This document shows positions 9,090 through 16,764 of a DNA stretch of 64,000 nt, one piece after another. Numbering within the stretch: position 1 is the first letter of the stretch; each line of letters starts with the position of its first letter. Source of the stretch: UBA10908 sp964608965 (lineage in GTDB: Bacteria; Bacillota; Clostridia; Peptostreptococcales; Anaerovoracaceae); NCBI GenBank assembly GCA_964608965.1, contig CAZSPZ010000004.1, forward strand, positions 1-64,000, in the 5' to 3' direction. The notes beneath the pieces were generated by a model. The model was given only the letters and a program-made list of their open reading frames with translations, ran no database searches and was not told the origin of the DNA. A program made the translations under genes and the position numbers.

Positions 9090-9788
9090 ATGAAAAATAA
9101 AAGCACAATACTCGTGGTAGACGATGAAGTCAAAATAACCGAAGTGGTCAAGTCTTATCTTGAAAACGCAGGTTATCAGGTGGTATGCGCCTACAATGGA
9201 AAAGAAGCGATGAGTTTATTCGACAAAACTTCTCCCGTTTTGGTTGTGCTGGATTTGATGCTCCCCGATATCATGGGAGAAGATGTATGCCGGGCCATTC
9301 GAAAAAGATCCAGAGTGCCCATTATCATGCTCACGGCCAAAGTGGAAGATGCGGATATCATCAAGGGCCTTGATCTGGGTGCGGATGACTATCTCACCAA
9401 ACCTTTCAGTCCAAAGCAGCTTGTCGCAAGAGTCGAGGCCGTGCTTCGCAGACTTTCTTCCGAAGCAGTTCCGCTTGCGAGCGAATTTTCTTTTAACGAT
9501 GGGGAGTTGATTATTGACGGAATGCGCCACGAGGTAAGAAAAAATGGCGAACCGGTCGTTTTGACTCCCAACGAATTTAAAATATTGATGACGATGGCGA
9601 AATATCCGTCCAAAGCTTTTACGCGGGAAGAACTGATAGAGTTTGCCCTTGGGACTGATTTTGAAGGTTTTGACCGGGTCATCGACACGCACATTAAGAA
9701 TATCCGCCATAAAATCGGCGACGACGGAAGAACTCCGCGCTATGTGCTTACCGTCCATGGCACCGGCTACAAGTTCGGAGGTGCTTAA
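9090..9788 (+). CDS. OmpR/PhoB-family response regulator, copper operon
   Basis: A 232-residue DNA-binding response regulator. The receiver domain has the acidic pair DD near residue 11, the phospho-acceptor D55 in VVLDLMLPD and the conserved Lys in DYLTKPFSP. The C-terminal ~100 residues form an OmpR-type winged helix (FTREELIEFALG ... DTHIKNIRHKIGDD). It is followed by its kinase with one base between stop and start. As the fifth gene of the copper operon it probably controls this operon in response to extracytoplasmic copper, comparable in role to CusR/CopR; the target site is not established. Confidence 0.92.
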   Translation: MKNKSTILVVDDEVKITEVVKSYLENAGYQVVCAYNGKEAMSLFDKTSPVLVVLDLMLPDIMGEDVCRAIRKRSRVPIIMLTAKVEDADIIKGLDLGADDYLTKPFSPKQLVARVEAVLRRLSSEAVPLASEFSFNDGELIIDGMRHEVRKNGEPVVLTPNEFKILMTMAKYPSKAFTREELIEFALGTDFEGFDRVIDTHIKNIRHKIGDDGRTPRYVLTVHGTGYKFGGA

Positions 9789-9789
9789 T

Positions 9790-11178
9790 ATGAGACAAAC
9801 GCTTCGATTTAAACTGACGGCGGCATTTTTGACGCTTACCCTTCTGGCTTTTGCTCTGATCGGCGTCGTTGCCAATATTCTTCTTGAGCAGCAGTTTGAA
9901 AAATATGTGATCGATAAGCTCAATCAGAAGAATACAGAGATTGTCGACACTTTAAAAAACCGCTATGTCGACTGGGGCGGCCAATGGGATTCGTCCGGAT
10001 TGGAAAGTCTCAGTGTGAGCGCGCTGAGCGATGGCCTTATCCTTAAGGTTACCGACCCAAGCGGAACCGTACTCATCGACGCCATGATGCATAACAGCGG
10101 AATGTGTTCCCAGATGCTGCAGGATATGTCGGATAACATGAAAGAAATGAACGAGGCTTTTCCCGGCGAGTACACCGAAAAAAGCTATCAGGTCATCGTG
10201 GAAGATTCTGTTGTGGCAAATGTGACGATCGGGTATTACGGTCCCTATTTTTACACGGAAAACGACATCAATTTCCTGAATACATTGAACAGGCTTTTAT
10301 TATGGATGACGGCTATCGTTGCGATGTTTTCCATCGCATTCGGCTCTTATATGGCGAAACGGTTATCTGTCCCCATTTCAAGAGTGATAAAAACAGCTGA
10401 GCAAATATCAAAAGGCAACTATGAAACCAGAGTGGAGGAAGCTTCCGACACCGAAGAAATCGTGGAATTGACTCTCTCCATCAATGCGTTAGCCGACACA
10501 TTGGGCAAGCAGGAAGCTCTCAGGAAAAGATTGACGGCAGACGTTGCGCACGAACTTCGCACACCGATCGCAAACCTTCAGGGGTATTTGGAAGCCATGA
10601 TCGAGGGCATTTGGGAAACCGATGCAAAGAGGCTGGAAAGTTGTCACGACGAAACGATCAGGTTGTCCAAAATCGTCGGCGATTTGGAAACGCTTGCCCG
10701 GACGGACGGCGAAAACCTGAGCTTAAAAAAGCAGCGCTTTAATTTATCGGAACTTTTAACCAAGGTTACCAAAAGCTTCGAAAAGCAGTTCCGGGACAAA
10801 GACATCGCTTTAGCAGCTGATTTAAGAGAAGAATATCTGGAAGCAGACGAGGATAAAATTGCGCAAGTGATCATGAATATCGTTTCCAATGCCTTAAAAT
10901 ATACTTTACCCGGCGGCAGGGTCGAAGTTTCAACCTCCGGCACTCAAGACGAAGTTTTCCTATCGATCAAGGATACCGGCATAGGGATATCCGAAGAAGA
11001 TCTCCCTTATATCTTCGAAAGGTTTTACCGTGCGGACAAGTCTCGGGACAGAAATACGGGCGGATCGGGTATCGGACTTGCCATTGTAAGGTCTTTAGTC
11101 CATGCGCATGGCGGAAGCATTGCCGTAAACAGTGAACCGGGGGTGGGCACGGAATTTATCGTAACGCTGCCAAGATAA
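9790..11178 (+). CDS. Sensor histidine kinase with Met-rich extracytoplasmic loop, probable copper sensor
   Basis: A 462-residue membrane kinase. The ATG at 9790 is chosen because GGAGGTG lies 5 bp upstream; the frame runs further 5' only through the preceding gene. One helix (about 8-30), an extracytoplasmic domain (31-168), a second helix (169-188), HAMP, then HisKA with H254 in AHELRTPI and an HATPase domain (DTGIGI, GGSGIGLAIV). Residues 99-120 of the sensor domain hold seven Met plus H101 and C106, unlike the rest of the domain. Met-rich clusters commonly bind Cu(I) or Ag(I), so with the operon context a copper-sensing role is likely. Confidence 0.9.
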   Translation: MRQTLRFKLTAAFLTLTLLAFALIGVVANILLEQQFEKYVIDKLNQKNTEIVDTLKNRYVDWGGQWDSSGLESLSVSALSDGLILKVTDPSGTVLIDAMMHNSGMCSQMLQDMSDNMKEMNEAFPGEYTEKSYQVIVEDSVVANVTIGYYGPYFYTENDINFLNTLNRLLLWMTAIVAMFSIAFGSYMAKRLSVPISRVIKTAEQISKGNYETRVEEASDTEEIVELTLSINALADTLGKQEALRKRLTADVAHELRTPIANLQGYLEAMIEGIWETDAKRLESCHDETIRLSKIVGDLETLARTDGENLSLKKQRFNLSELLTKVTKSFEKQFRDKDIALAADLREEYLEADEDKIAQVIMNIVSNALKYTLPGGRVEVSTSGTQDEVFLSIKDTGIGISEEDLPYIFERFYRADKSRDRNTGGSGIGLAIVRSLVHAHGGSIAVNSEPGVGTEFIVTLPR

Positions 11179-11211
11179 CTCTAAATTTACAAGCTTATAT
11201 TATATTAAATG

Positions 11212-11250
11212 CACAAGGATCTGATCGCATCGGCTCCTTGTGTGTTTTTA
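11212..11250 (+). terminator. Terminator of the copper operon
   Basis: CACAAGGA (11212-11219) / TCCTTGTG (11235-11242) hairpin followed by TGTTTTTA. It separates the copper operon from the convergent gene ending at 11266. Confidence 0.85.
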
Positions 11251-11265
11251 TTTCCGTTGCTGTGC

Positions 11266-11958
11266 TCATTTGCGTGCGAATGCAAAGAATTTTTTAGCTG
11301 AAAGTGCCGCAAAAATGTACCATGGAATCAGAGAAAGCAACGAAAATATCAAACCGATTGTTCCGAAGGTCGAAGGGATCATCATAAAAAGCCCTGCCGC
11401 AATCCCGATGATTGCAGTTCTTTTTCCATATACAGGCGCTTTGAGCATCACGAGGGCAATGAGCGTCAGTGCGATGCCGTTTAAAATATAGTAAATGGTA
11501 AAGGCCGTACCCTGCCACTGTGCCACGAGTGCTTGTCCGGCAATCAGAAGCATGTCTTTTTCAGACTGGAGCGTTGCCGCATCGTACAGCTTGCTCAGTT
11601 CAAACATCTCCAAAGATGTACTGGAGGAAAAATAAGCGGAAATGCCAAGAAAACCCAGCAGAAGAGCGAGCGTCATAAGACTTTCATTCGTTGATTTCAG
11701 CGAAGTGTAAAAAGCAAGATACATGAGAGCTACAATGATATTGTTGATGATATATAGCGCATCTTGATGCAGCAATCCTAAAAGCCAGTTGCTTTGGAAA
11801 AGAGCATACCATTCTTCTACGGAAGAAGGGATGGGCGAAACGGAAAAAACAGCGATCTGGATGGGAATCAGGATCAGCATCACAATGGTCGCCGTGCCTG
11901 CGATTTTATACAGAGCTTTCCACTTGTCGGAATTTCTTTCGCCGGTTATCGTACTCAT
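11266..11958 (-). CDS. DUF4386-like integral membrane protein
   Basis: A 230-residue protein with about six hydrophobic segments; it resembles the firmicute DUF4386 family, whose function is unknown. The ATG at 11958 has GCGGAGG eight bases upstream; an alternative TTG at 11985 would place this site inside the gene and is unlikely. It is monocistronic on the minus strand. The gap 11959-12149 holds a candidate promoter (TATAAT at 12033-12038 on the minus strand) and repeated ATACTCC motifs described separately. Confidence 0.7.
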   Translation of the reverse strand: MSTITGERNSDKWKALYKIAGTATIVMLILIPIQIAVFSVSPIPSSVEEWYALFQSNWLLGLLHQDALYIINNIIVALMYLAFYTSLKSTNESLMTLALLLGFLGISAYFSSSTSLEMFELSKLYDAATLQSEKDMLLIAGQALVAQWQGTAFTIYYILNGIALTLIALVMLKAPVYGKRTAIIGIAAGLFMMIPSTFGTIGLIFSLLSLIPWYIFAALSAKKFFAFARK

Positions 11959-11991
11959 CGGGTTTTCCTCCGCTTTTCTCCACAAAAAAAT

Positions 11992-12068
11992 ATACTCCCT
12001 CTGTTGTCTGGCATTGACACAAAAGCACTAGAATTATAAACCAGAACAGGGAGTATGAAAAGGAGTAT
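11992..12068. repeat. ATACTCCCT inverted repeat with an extra half-site (candidate operator)
   Basis: ATACTCCCT at 11992-12000 faces AGGGAGTAT at 12048-12056, and another AGGAGTAT lies at 12061-12068. The matching extends imperfectly inward (TTGTCTGG versus CCAGAACA). The inverted pair brackets the likely -10 region of the DUF4386-like gene, as an operator bound by a looping dimer would. Confidence 0.35.
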
Positions 12069-12149
12069 TTCGTTGCTTTTAGAATCGCCAGCGATGAAAA
12101 GGATTCGCCGCCGATTCTAAATCAAATAAAACACCGCGCGGAGCAATTG

Positions 12150-12392
12150 TTATTCCAATTTTAAAGCGCCCATCGGGCAGTAACGAACACACTTTCCGCA
12201 TACGATGCATTTTTCCATATCCACTTTCGGAGCCGAAAATCCATTTTGGCTGAGCGCATCCGCAGGACACACCCTTATTGCCGGGCAGGCATGATTCTGC
12301 GGGCAGCGATTTTTATTGACAGTCAGGCTATGTTTCCCGGAAGAAACGCTTTCTTTGTTCGCTCTCGAAAATAATCCACTTAATTTATTCAA
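12150..12392 (-). CDS. Small 2[4Fe-4S] ferredoxin-type protein
   Basis: An 80-residue electron carrier if started at the TTG at 12392, which has GGAGG 8 bp upstream. An ATG at 12407 adds five residues but would contain that ribosome site and lacks its own. The C-terminal half holds two cluster motifs: an unusual first one (CPQNHACPAIRVCP, with C-x5-C-x5-CP spacing) and a canonical CIVCGKCVRYCP. The N-terminal ~30 residues are hydrophilic and not part of the fold. It is a single gene between the isc operon terminator and the DUF4386-like gene; its redox partner is unknown. Confidence 0.82.
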   Translation of the reverse strand: MNKLSGLFSRANKESVSSGKHSLTVNKNRCPQNHACPAIRVCPADALSQNGFSAPKVDMEKCIVCGKCVRYCPMGALKLE

Positions 12393-12486
12393 AATATAGT
12401 CCTCCATTTACTGAATATAACGCAATGGATTGATTTTATCTGTTTTAGCCATGGATTTCTGTAACTTTATCACAGCAGCAAACTGT

Positions 12487-12526
12487 AGAAATAAAAGACC
12501 TCCGCAGTGCGACTGCAGAGGTCTTT
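12487..12526 (-). terminator. Terminator of the iscS-iscU operon
   Basis: A 15-bp stem with one mismatch (12494-12508 with 12512-12526; core GACCTC/GAGGTC). On the minus strand it is followed by TTTTATTT. It lies about 30 bp after the iscU stop. Confidence 0.85.
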
Positions 12527-12557
12527 GCTTCTTTCTTGTCTTTTATTCGCGTCTCTT

Positions 12558-12995
12558 TTATTCGTCGTGGGCCGTGCAACTTTCGCAGCAGCCTGTGCAT
12601 CCGGGGATTTCGACGGGAGGGGTGATTCCTTTTTTTGTATAGTAGTCGCTGAGTGCAGCTTTAACAGCTTCCTCTGCAAGAACGGAGCAATGCAGTTTGT
12701 TGGCAGGCAGACCGTCCAGCGCTTCGACAACCGCTTTATTGCTTAGCGCAAGAGCTTCTTCGATGGGTTTTCCTATAATCATTTCCGTAGCCATGGAACT
12801 GGTTGCTATGGCAGAGCCGCAGCCAAACGTGTTGAATTTGGCGTCTGTTATAATTCCGTCATTCACTTTTATATATATTTTCATGATGTCGCCGCACTTG
12901 GCATTGCCTACTTCGCCGATACCGTCTGCGTCGTCCATTTTACCCAAATTCCTGGGATGTTGAAAATGATCCATTACTTTTTCGCTATATAACAT
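12558..12995 (-). CDS. iscU: Fe-S cluster scaffold protein IscU/NifU
   Basis: A 145-residue scaffold on which [2Fe-2S] and [4Fe-4S] clusters are built. The ligands are present: C34 with D36 in AKCGD, C59 in FGCGSAIA and C103 in LHCS. An additional C-terminal tail carries CTGCCESC (C133, C136, C137, C140), not needed for the scaffold fold. The start overlaps the 3' end of iscS by 11 bp, with its own GGAG site inside iscS, so the two are translationally coupled. No hscA, hscB, fdx or iscA is present nearby, making this a minimal two-protein system. Confidence 0.94.
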   Translation of the reverse strand: MLYSEKVMDHFQHPRNLGKMDDADGIGEVGNAKCGDIMKIYIKVNDGIITDAKFNTFGCGSAIATSSMATEMIIGKPIEEALALSNKAVVEALDGLPANKLHCSVLAEEAVKAALSDYYTKKGITPPVEIPGCTGCCESCTAHDE

Positions 12996-14172
12996 GATTT
13001 TGTTCTCCTTTTTCCATTGCTTCCCAAACCGGGGACATATTGCGCAGGTATTCCACTACTTCGGGTACTACTTTAATAATATGATCGATTTCCGCTTCGG
13101 TATTGTATTCGCAGAGGGAAAGCCGAAGGGAACCGTGGGCGACTTCGTGGGGTAAGCCGATGGATAAAAGCACGTGGCTGGGATCCAAAGATCCCGAGGT
13201 GCAGGCAGAACCTGAGGAGGCTGCGATACCCTGAGCATCCAGCATCAGCAGCAGCGATTCGCCTTCGATGCCCTCGAAGCACATGTTGACGTTACCCGGC
13301 AATCGACGCAAAGCGTCTCCGTTAAGGGTCGAATGAGGAATGGGGGAAAGTCCGACAATCAACTTGTCGCGAAGCGCCGAAACGTACGCGGCATTCTCGT
13401 CGATCTTCTTGCATGCCTCTTCGAATGCGGTGGCCATACCCACGATGCCGGGAATATTTTCTGTCCCTGCGCGCTTTCCGCGTTCCTGTGCGCCTCCTTC
13501 GATAAGGTTGACAAGAGGGATTCCCTTGCGGCAGTAGAGTACACCCGAACCTTTAGGCCCGTGGAATTTATGAGCTGACAATGAAAGCATATCGATATTT
13601 TGTTCGATGACGTCGATGTGCAGATGTCCTGCCGTTTGAACGGCGTCGGTATGGAAGAGAACGCCTTTTTCGTGGCATAACTTTCCGATTTCGGGAATAG
13701 GCTGAATGGTTCCGATTTCGTTGTTGGCATACATGATGGTAACCAGGGCAGTATCCGGGCGAATCGCATTTTCCACTTCTTTGACTGTAATGATGCCGTT
13801 TTTATGGACATCCAGCAAAGTGATTTCAAATCCCTGCTTTGCCAGTTTTTCCAAGGTGTGCAACACCGCATGATGTTCAAAGGCAGTGGATATGATATGG
13901 CGTTTACCGTTTTTTTCTCCGAGTTTTGCCGCAGAGATAATCGCCTGATTGTCTGCTTCGCTGCCGCCGGATGTAAAATAAATATCTTTAACATCTGCAT
14001 TTAAATAACCGGCAACGATTTCTCTTGATCTTTGGAGCGCTTCCGCCGCAGCCTGACCGAAAGAATGCAGGCTGGATGGATTTCCGTAAAGCTCATCCAT
14101 ATAAGGGAGCATCGCTTCCTTTGCACTTTTACTCATTGCAGTGGTTGCTGCGTTATCTGCATATACTCTCAT
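12985..14172 (-). CDS. iscS: Cysteine desulfurase IscS/NifS
   Basis: A 395-residue PLP enzyme that takes sulfur from cysteine as a persulfide for cluster assembly on IscU. The ATG at 14172 has GAAAGGA 8 bp before it; an in-frame ATG at 14196 lacks a site. The PLP lysine is K202 in SAHKFHGPKG and the catalytic cysteine is C324 in the loop SSGSACTSGSLDPSH. Length and motifs fit the group I NifS/IscS family. It is the first gene of the iscS-iscU operon, driven by a promoter overlapped by a dyad fitting the neighbouring Rrf2 regulator. Confidence 0.94.
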   Translation of the reverse strand: MRVYADNAATTAMSKSAKEAMLPYMDELYGNPSSLHSFGQAAAEALQRSREIVAGYLNADVKDIYFTSGGSEADNQAIISAAKLGEKNGKRHIISTAFEHHAVLHTLEKLAKQGFEITLLDVHKNGIITVKEVENAIRPDTALVTIMYANNEIGTIQPIPEIGKLCHEKGVLFHTDAVQTAGHLHIDVIEQNIDMLSLSAHKFHGPKGSGVLYCRKGIPLVNLIEGGAQERGKRAGTENIPGIVGMATAFEEACKKIDENAAYVSALRDKLIVGLSPIPHSTLNGDALRRLPGNVNMCFEGIEGESLLLMLDAQGIAASSGSACTSGSLDPSHVLLSIGLPHEVAHGSLRLSLCEYNTEAEIDHIIKVVPEVVEYLRNMSPVWEAMEKGEQNHVI

Positions 14173-14246
14173 GATATATCCTTTCTCTATCCCCATGGGA
14201 ATCGAATGTTCTATCTCTTTATAAGGGCCATATCACTATAATCCCT

Positions 14247-14298
14247 TTATTCCTATCGTTTATGTAGGAATAATAACATATGACAAATATCCTGTCAA
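14247..14298 (-). promoter_or_regulatory. iscSU promoter with Rrf2-type operator over the -10
   Basis: On the minus strand: -35 TTGACA (14298-14293), exact 17-bp spacer, -10 TATTAT (14275-14270). Overlapping the -10 and reaching downstream is a perfect 9-bp dyad, TTATTCCTA (14247-14255), 9 bp, TAGGAATAA (14265-14273). The placement is that of a repressor site. The same TAGGAAT half-site recurs in the regulator's own promoter. Confidence 0.75.
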
Positions 14299-14304
14299 CA
14301 CCAA

Positions 14305-14739
14305 TTATAGAAGTTTTCCTTTTAATTTGGAATTATTTTTTAAAACCAAATCTTCGATGGTAATGCTTTCAAGATAATCATCCACTAAGGTATCCAGCGT
14401 TTGCCACATCGGCAAAGTCAGGCATTGCGAGGACCTGCCGCAGGTGTTCGTCTTATATTCAAGACAGGAAACCGGGGCAAGACTTCCTTCCGTGAGTTTC
14501 AGGACCGAACCTACGGTATATTCGCCGGCGGGCCTGGCCAGTTTATAGCCGCCGCCTTTTCCGCGGAGGCTTATCACAAAACCGGCTTTTTGAAGCGTGG
14601 AGACAATGGCCTCCAAATATTTCATCGAAATTTCCTGGCGGTCGGATATCGTTTTCAGTGAAATAAATTCACCGTCGCTGTTCAATGCCAAGTCGATCAT
14701 GATGCGCAGCGCGTAGCGGCCCTTTGTCGTAATTTGCAT
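14305..14739 (-). CDS. Rrf2-family transcriptional regulator, IscR-like
   Basis: A 144-residue Rrf2 regulator with an N-terminal winged helix (MQITTKGRYALRIMIDLAL) and three cysteines, C92, C100 and C106, arranged C-x7-C-x5-C, close to the cluster-ligating cysteines of IscR. This suggests sensing of Fe-S status. It lies directly upstream of iscSU on the same strand but has a separate promoter. CymR-type Rrf2 proteins, which respond to cysteine, lack the three-cysteine loop and are a less likely match. AGAAGGAG precedes the ATG. Confidence 0.88.
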   Translation of the reverse strand: MQITTKGRYALRIMIDLALNSDGEFISLKTISDRQEISMKYLEAIVSTLQKAGFVISLRGKGGGYKLARPAGEYTVGSVLKLTEGSLAPVSCLEYKTNTCGRSSQCLTLPMWQTLDTLVDDYLESITIEDLVLKNNSKLKGKLL

Positions 14740-14781
14740 GGATGCTCCTTCTTGCGTGTCGCAATAAAAAAATATAAACCT

Positions 14782-14810
14782 ATTATACTATGGGAATTGT
14801 AGGAATTCAA
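14782..14810 (-). promoter_or_regulatory. Promoter of the Rrf2 regulator with embedded TAGGAATTC site
   Basis: On the minus strand: -35 TTGAAT (14810-14805), 17-bp spacer, -10 TATAAT (14787-14782). The spacer starts with the half-site TAGGAATTC (plus-strand 14800-14808), matching the arm of the iscS dyad, and a second GGGAATT lies at 14792-14798. This fits autorepression. Confidence 0.65.
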
Positions 14811-14915
14811 GTTTTCCCGTGAAAAACTTCTCGATTTATGCTATGATGCACATACACAGTCGATTGATTCATCCTTCTCAAGGAGAAATATTCATCATTA
14901 AAAAAGGACATATTT

Positions 14916-16190
14916 ATGGAAAAGGGTAAAAAATATAAAAAGTGGATCATTGCCGCAGCAGCGGTTTTTTGTATAGGCGCAGGGGTGGTGGCGTACGGGT
15001 ATGCCACCACGCAGGTGCGCACCGGCGCACCCGGGGCCGTTAACTTTGCCGGGCAGACGGCCCTCCCTGCGCAGAGCAGCTGGAGCGAGCCTGTCCTTGG
15101 CGGACTGCTCACAAAGACTGTCAAGCAGGCAGCCCAAACACCCGTGCAGGATTTAGGTGTCATCAATATCAAGACGCTGCCTTTGGAAATGGACGCCCCG
15201 GAAGAAGCCCGACTTACAATATCCACGGGCGGTTCGGTCCTATTCGAAGGGACGAAAGAGGAATATCAGGAATTCGATTTTTCTGAAAACGGACCCTACG
15301 AAGCGACGCTTCAAGTGCGTTATCCGAAAAGCGACGCAAGTTCCGCAGCCGAATTCAAGTATGAATTTTCCTTTGTTCTGGACGTTCAGCCGGAAATCCT
15401 TTTTTCTTCCGACAGGGCATTGCAGGGAGATATTCTCGCTGTTTATGTGAATAAAGGGTTTGAGAAGGAAGCGCCCTCCATCGTGACAGAACTTGGTACA
15501 GCCGTCTTTTTGCCTATTTCAGAGGACGAATATGTCGCATATGTACCCGTCAACTACGCAAAGACTTTGGGTAAGTGGAACATCACAGTCGCGTTGGGCG
15601 AAACAGAAAAGACGCAGCCGATCATTGTTACGGCCAGGAATTACGCCTCTCAGCATATGACAATTTCTCAGGAAACGACGGATTCCACGATGAACAACCC
15701 GGAAGGACCCACCAATTGGGCGGAGAGAATTAAAGTGCTCTGGGAGACATACGACGAAGAAAAATATTGGACGGAAGCGTTTATTCAGCCCTGTATAGCC
15801 AAAATCAGCACGCAATTCGGACTTTATCGATATACCAACGACAATCCCAACCCGAGCAGACATACAGGAATCGACATCGCCGCAGAGGCCGATACGCCGG
15901 TAAAAGCCTCCAATGCCGGCAAAGTTGTCCGGGCAGAAAGTATTATATACACAGGAAACACTGCCGTGATTGAACACGGCGGCGGGCTTAAAACTTACTA
16001 TTATCACATGAATTCTCTGGACGTAAAAGAAGGAGACATGGTTGAACGGGGCCAAATCATCGGCAAAGTGGGAAGCACCGGCTATTCGACAGGCGCGCAT
16101 CTTCATTTTGAAGTCAAAATGGGCAGCAACAGTTTAAGTCCGTGGGAGTTGTTTGACGGTACGAGCGAAATATACTTTTTTAATAAATAA
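14916..16190 (+). CDS. Membrane-anchored M23 (LytM-type) metallopeptidase
   Basis: A 424-residue protein with one N-terminal membrane helix (about residues 11-30), a long extracytoplasmic linker of beta-rich sequence, and a C-terminal peptidase_M23 domain. The Zn ligands are visible: H316 and D320 in HTGIDIAAE, and H395/H397 in HLHFEVK. Active enzymes of this family cut peptidoglycan cross-links. The layout resembles the sporulation protein SpoIIQ and general cell-wall hydrolases, but I see no clear sporulation promoter. It ends one base before the convergent mntP. Confidence 0.88.
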   Translation: MEKGKKYKKWIIAAAAVFCIGAGVVAYGYATTQVRTGAPGAVNFAGQTALPAQSSWSEPVLGGLLTKTVKQAAQTPVQDLGVINIKTLPLEMDAPEEARLTISTGGSVLFEGTKEEYQEFDFSENGPYEATLQVRYPKSDASSAAEFKYEFSFVLDVQPEILFSSDRALQGDILAVYVNKGFEKEAPSIVTELGTAVFLPISEDEYVAYVPVNYAKTLGKWNITVALGETEKTQPIIVTARNYASQHMTISQETTDSTMNNPEGPTNWAERIKVLWETYDEEKYWTEAFIQPCIAKISTQFGLYRYTNDNPNPSRHTGIDIAAEADTPVKASNAGKVVRAESIIYTGNTAVIEHGGGLKTYYYHMNSLDVKEGDMVERGQIIGKVGSTGYSTGAHLHFEVKMGSNSLSPWELFDGTSEIYFFNK

Positions 16191-16191
16191 T

Positions 16192-16764
16192 TCAGCTTAA
16201 GTATCCCATATGTTCCGCAAAAATCTTTAAACCAATCGCTATAAGTATTAGGCCGCCGGCAAGTTCCGCGCGGCTTTTATATTTTGAACCAAACCGGTTG
16301 CCGATCATAACGCCCACGCAAGATAGTCCGAACGTGGTGAATCCGATGAGTGTGACGGCGCTGATGATATTTGTTCCGGGAAGCAATGCAAAAGTTATTC
16401 CGACAGCCAATGCGTCGATGCTGGTGGCGACGGCAAGGATGAATAATTCTTTTATATCCAGAGGAGCGTTGCTTTGCGTAATTTCCTCGTCCTTTTGAAG
16501 CGCTTCGCGGATCATACGACCGCCGATGAATGCCAGGAGAAGGAAAGCGATCCAATGATCAAAGCTTGTAATGTAGCGTTCAAAACGCAATCCTACGTTC
16601 CATCCGATCAAAGGCATGGCTGCCTGAAATCCGCCAAAGAACAAAGCGATGATCAATGTGTGCTTATAGTTGATATGCGTCATTGCAAGCCCTTTGCAGA
16701 CAGATACGGCAAAGGCATCCATGGAAAGACCGATTGCGATCAGCACTAATTCGATGACACTCAT
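16192..16764 (-). CDS. mntP: Manganese efflux pump MntP
   Basis: A 190-residue membrane protein with six hydrophobic helices in two related halves. Each half has the acidic motif of the family: GLSMDAFAVSVCKG near residue 16 and ATSIDALAVG near 113. MntP exports Mn(II). It starts one base after the MFS gene's stop, with AAGGAG inside that gene, so the two are coupled. No yybP-ykoY-type manganese riboswitch is present because the gene is second in its operon. Confidence 0.93.
   Translation of the reverse strand: MSVIELVLIAIGLSMDAFAVSVCKGLAMTHINYKHTLIIALFFGGFQAAMPLIGWNVGLRFERYITSFDHWIAFLLLAFIGGRMIREALQKDEEITQSNAPLDIKELFILAVATSIDALAVGITFALLPGTNIISAVTLIGFTTFGLSCVGVMIGNRFGSKYKSRAELAGGLILIAIGLKIFAEHMGYLS

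Noticed and set aside
9643..9789. A 49-residue N-terminal extension of the copper-operon kinase
   Set aside because: It would lie within the response-regulator gene, and the ATG at 9790 has a strong ribosome site.
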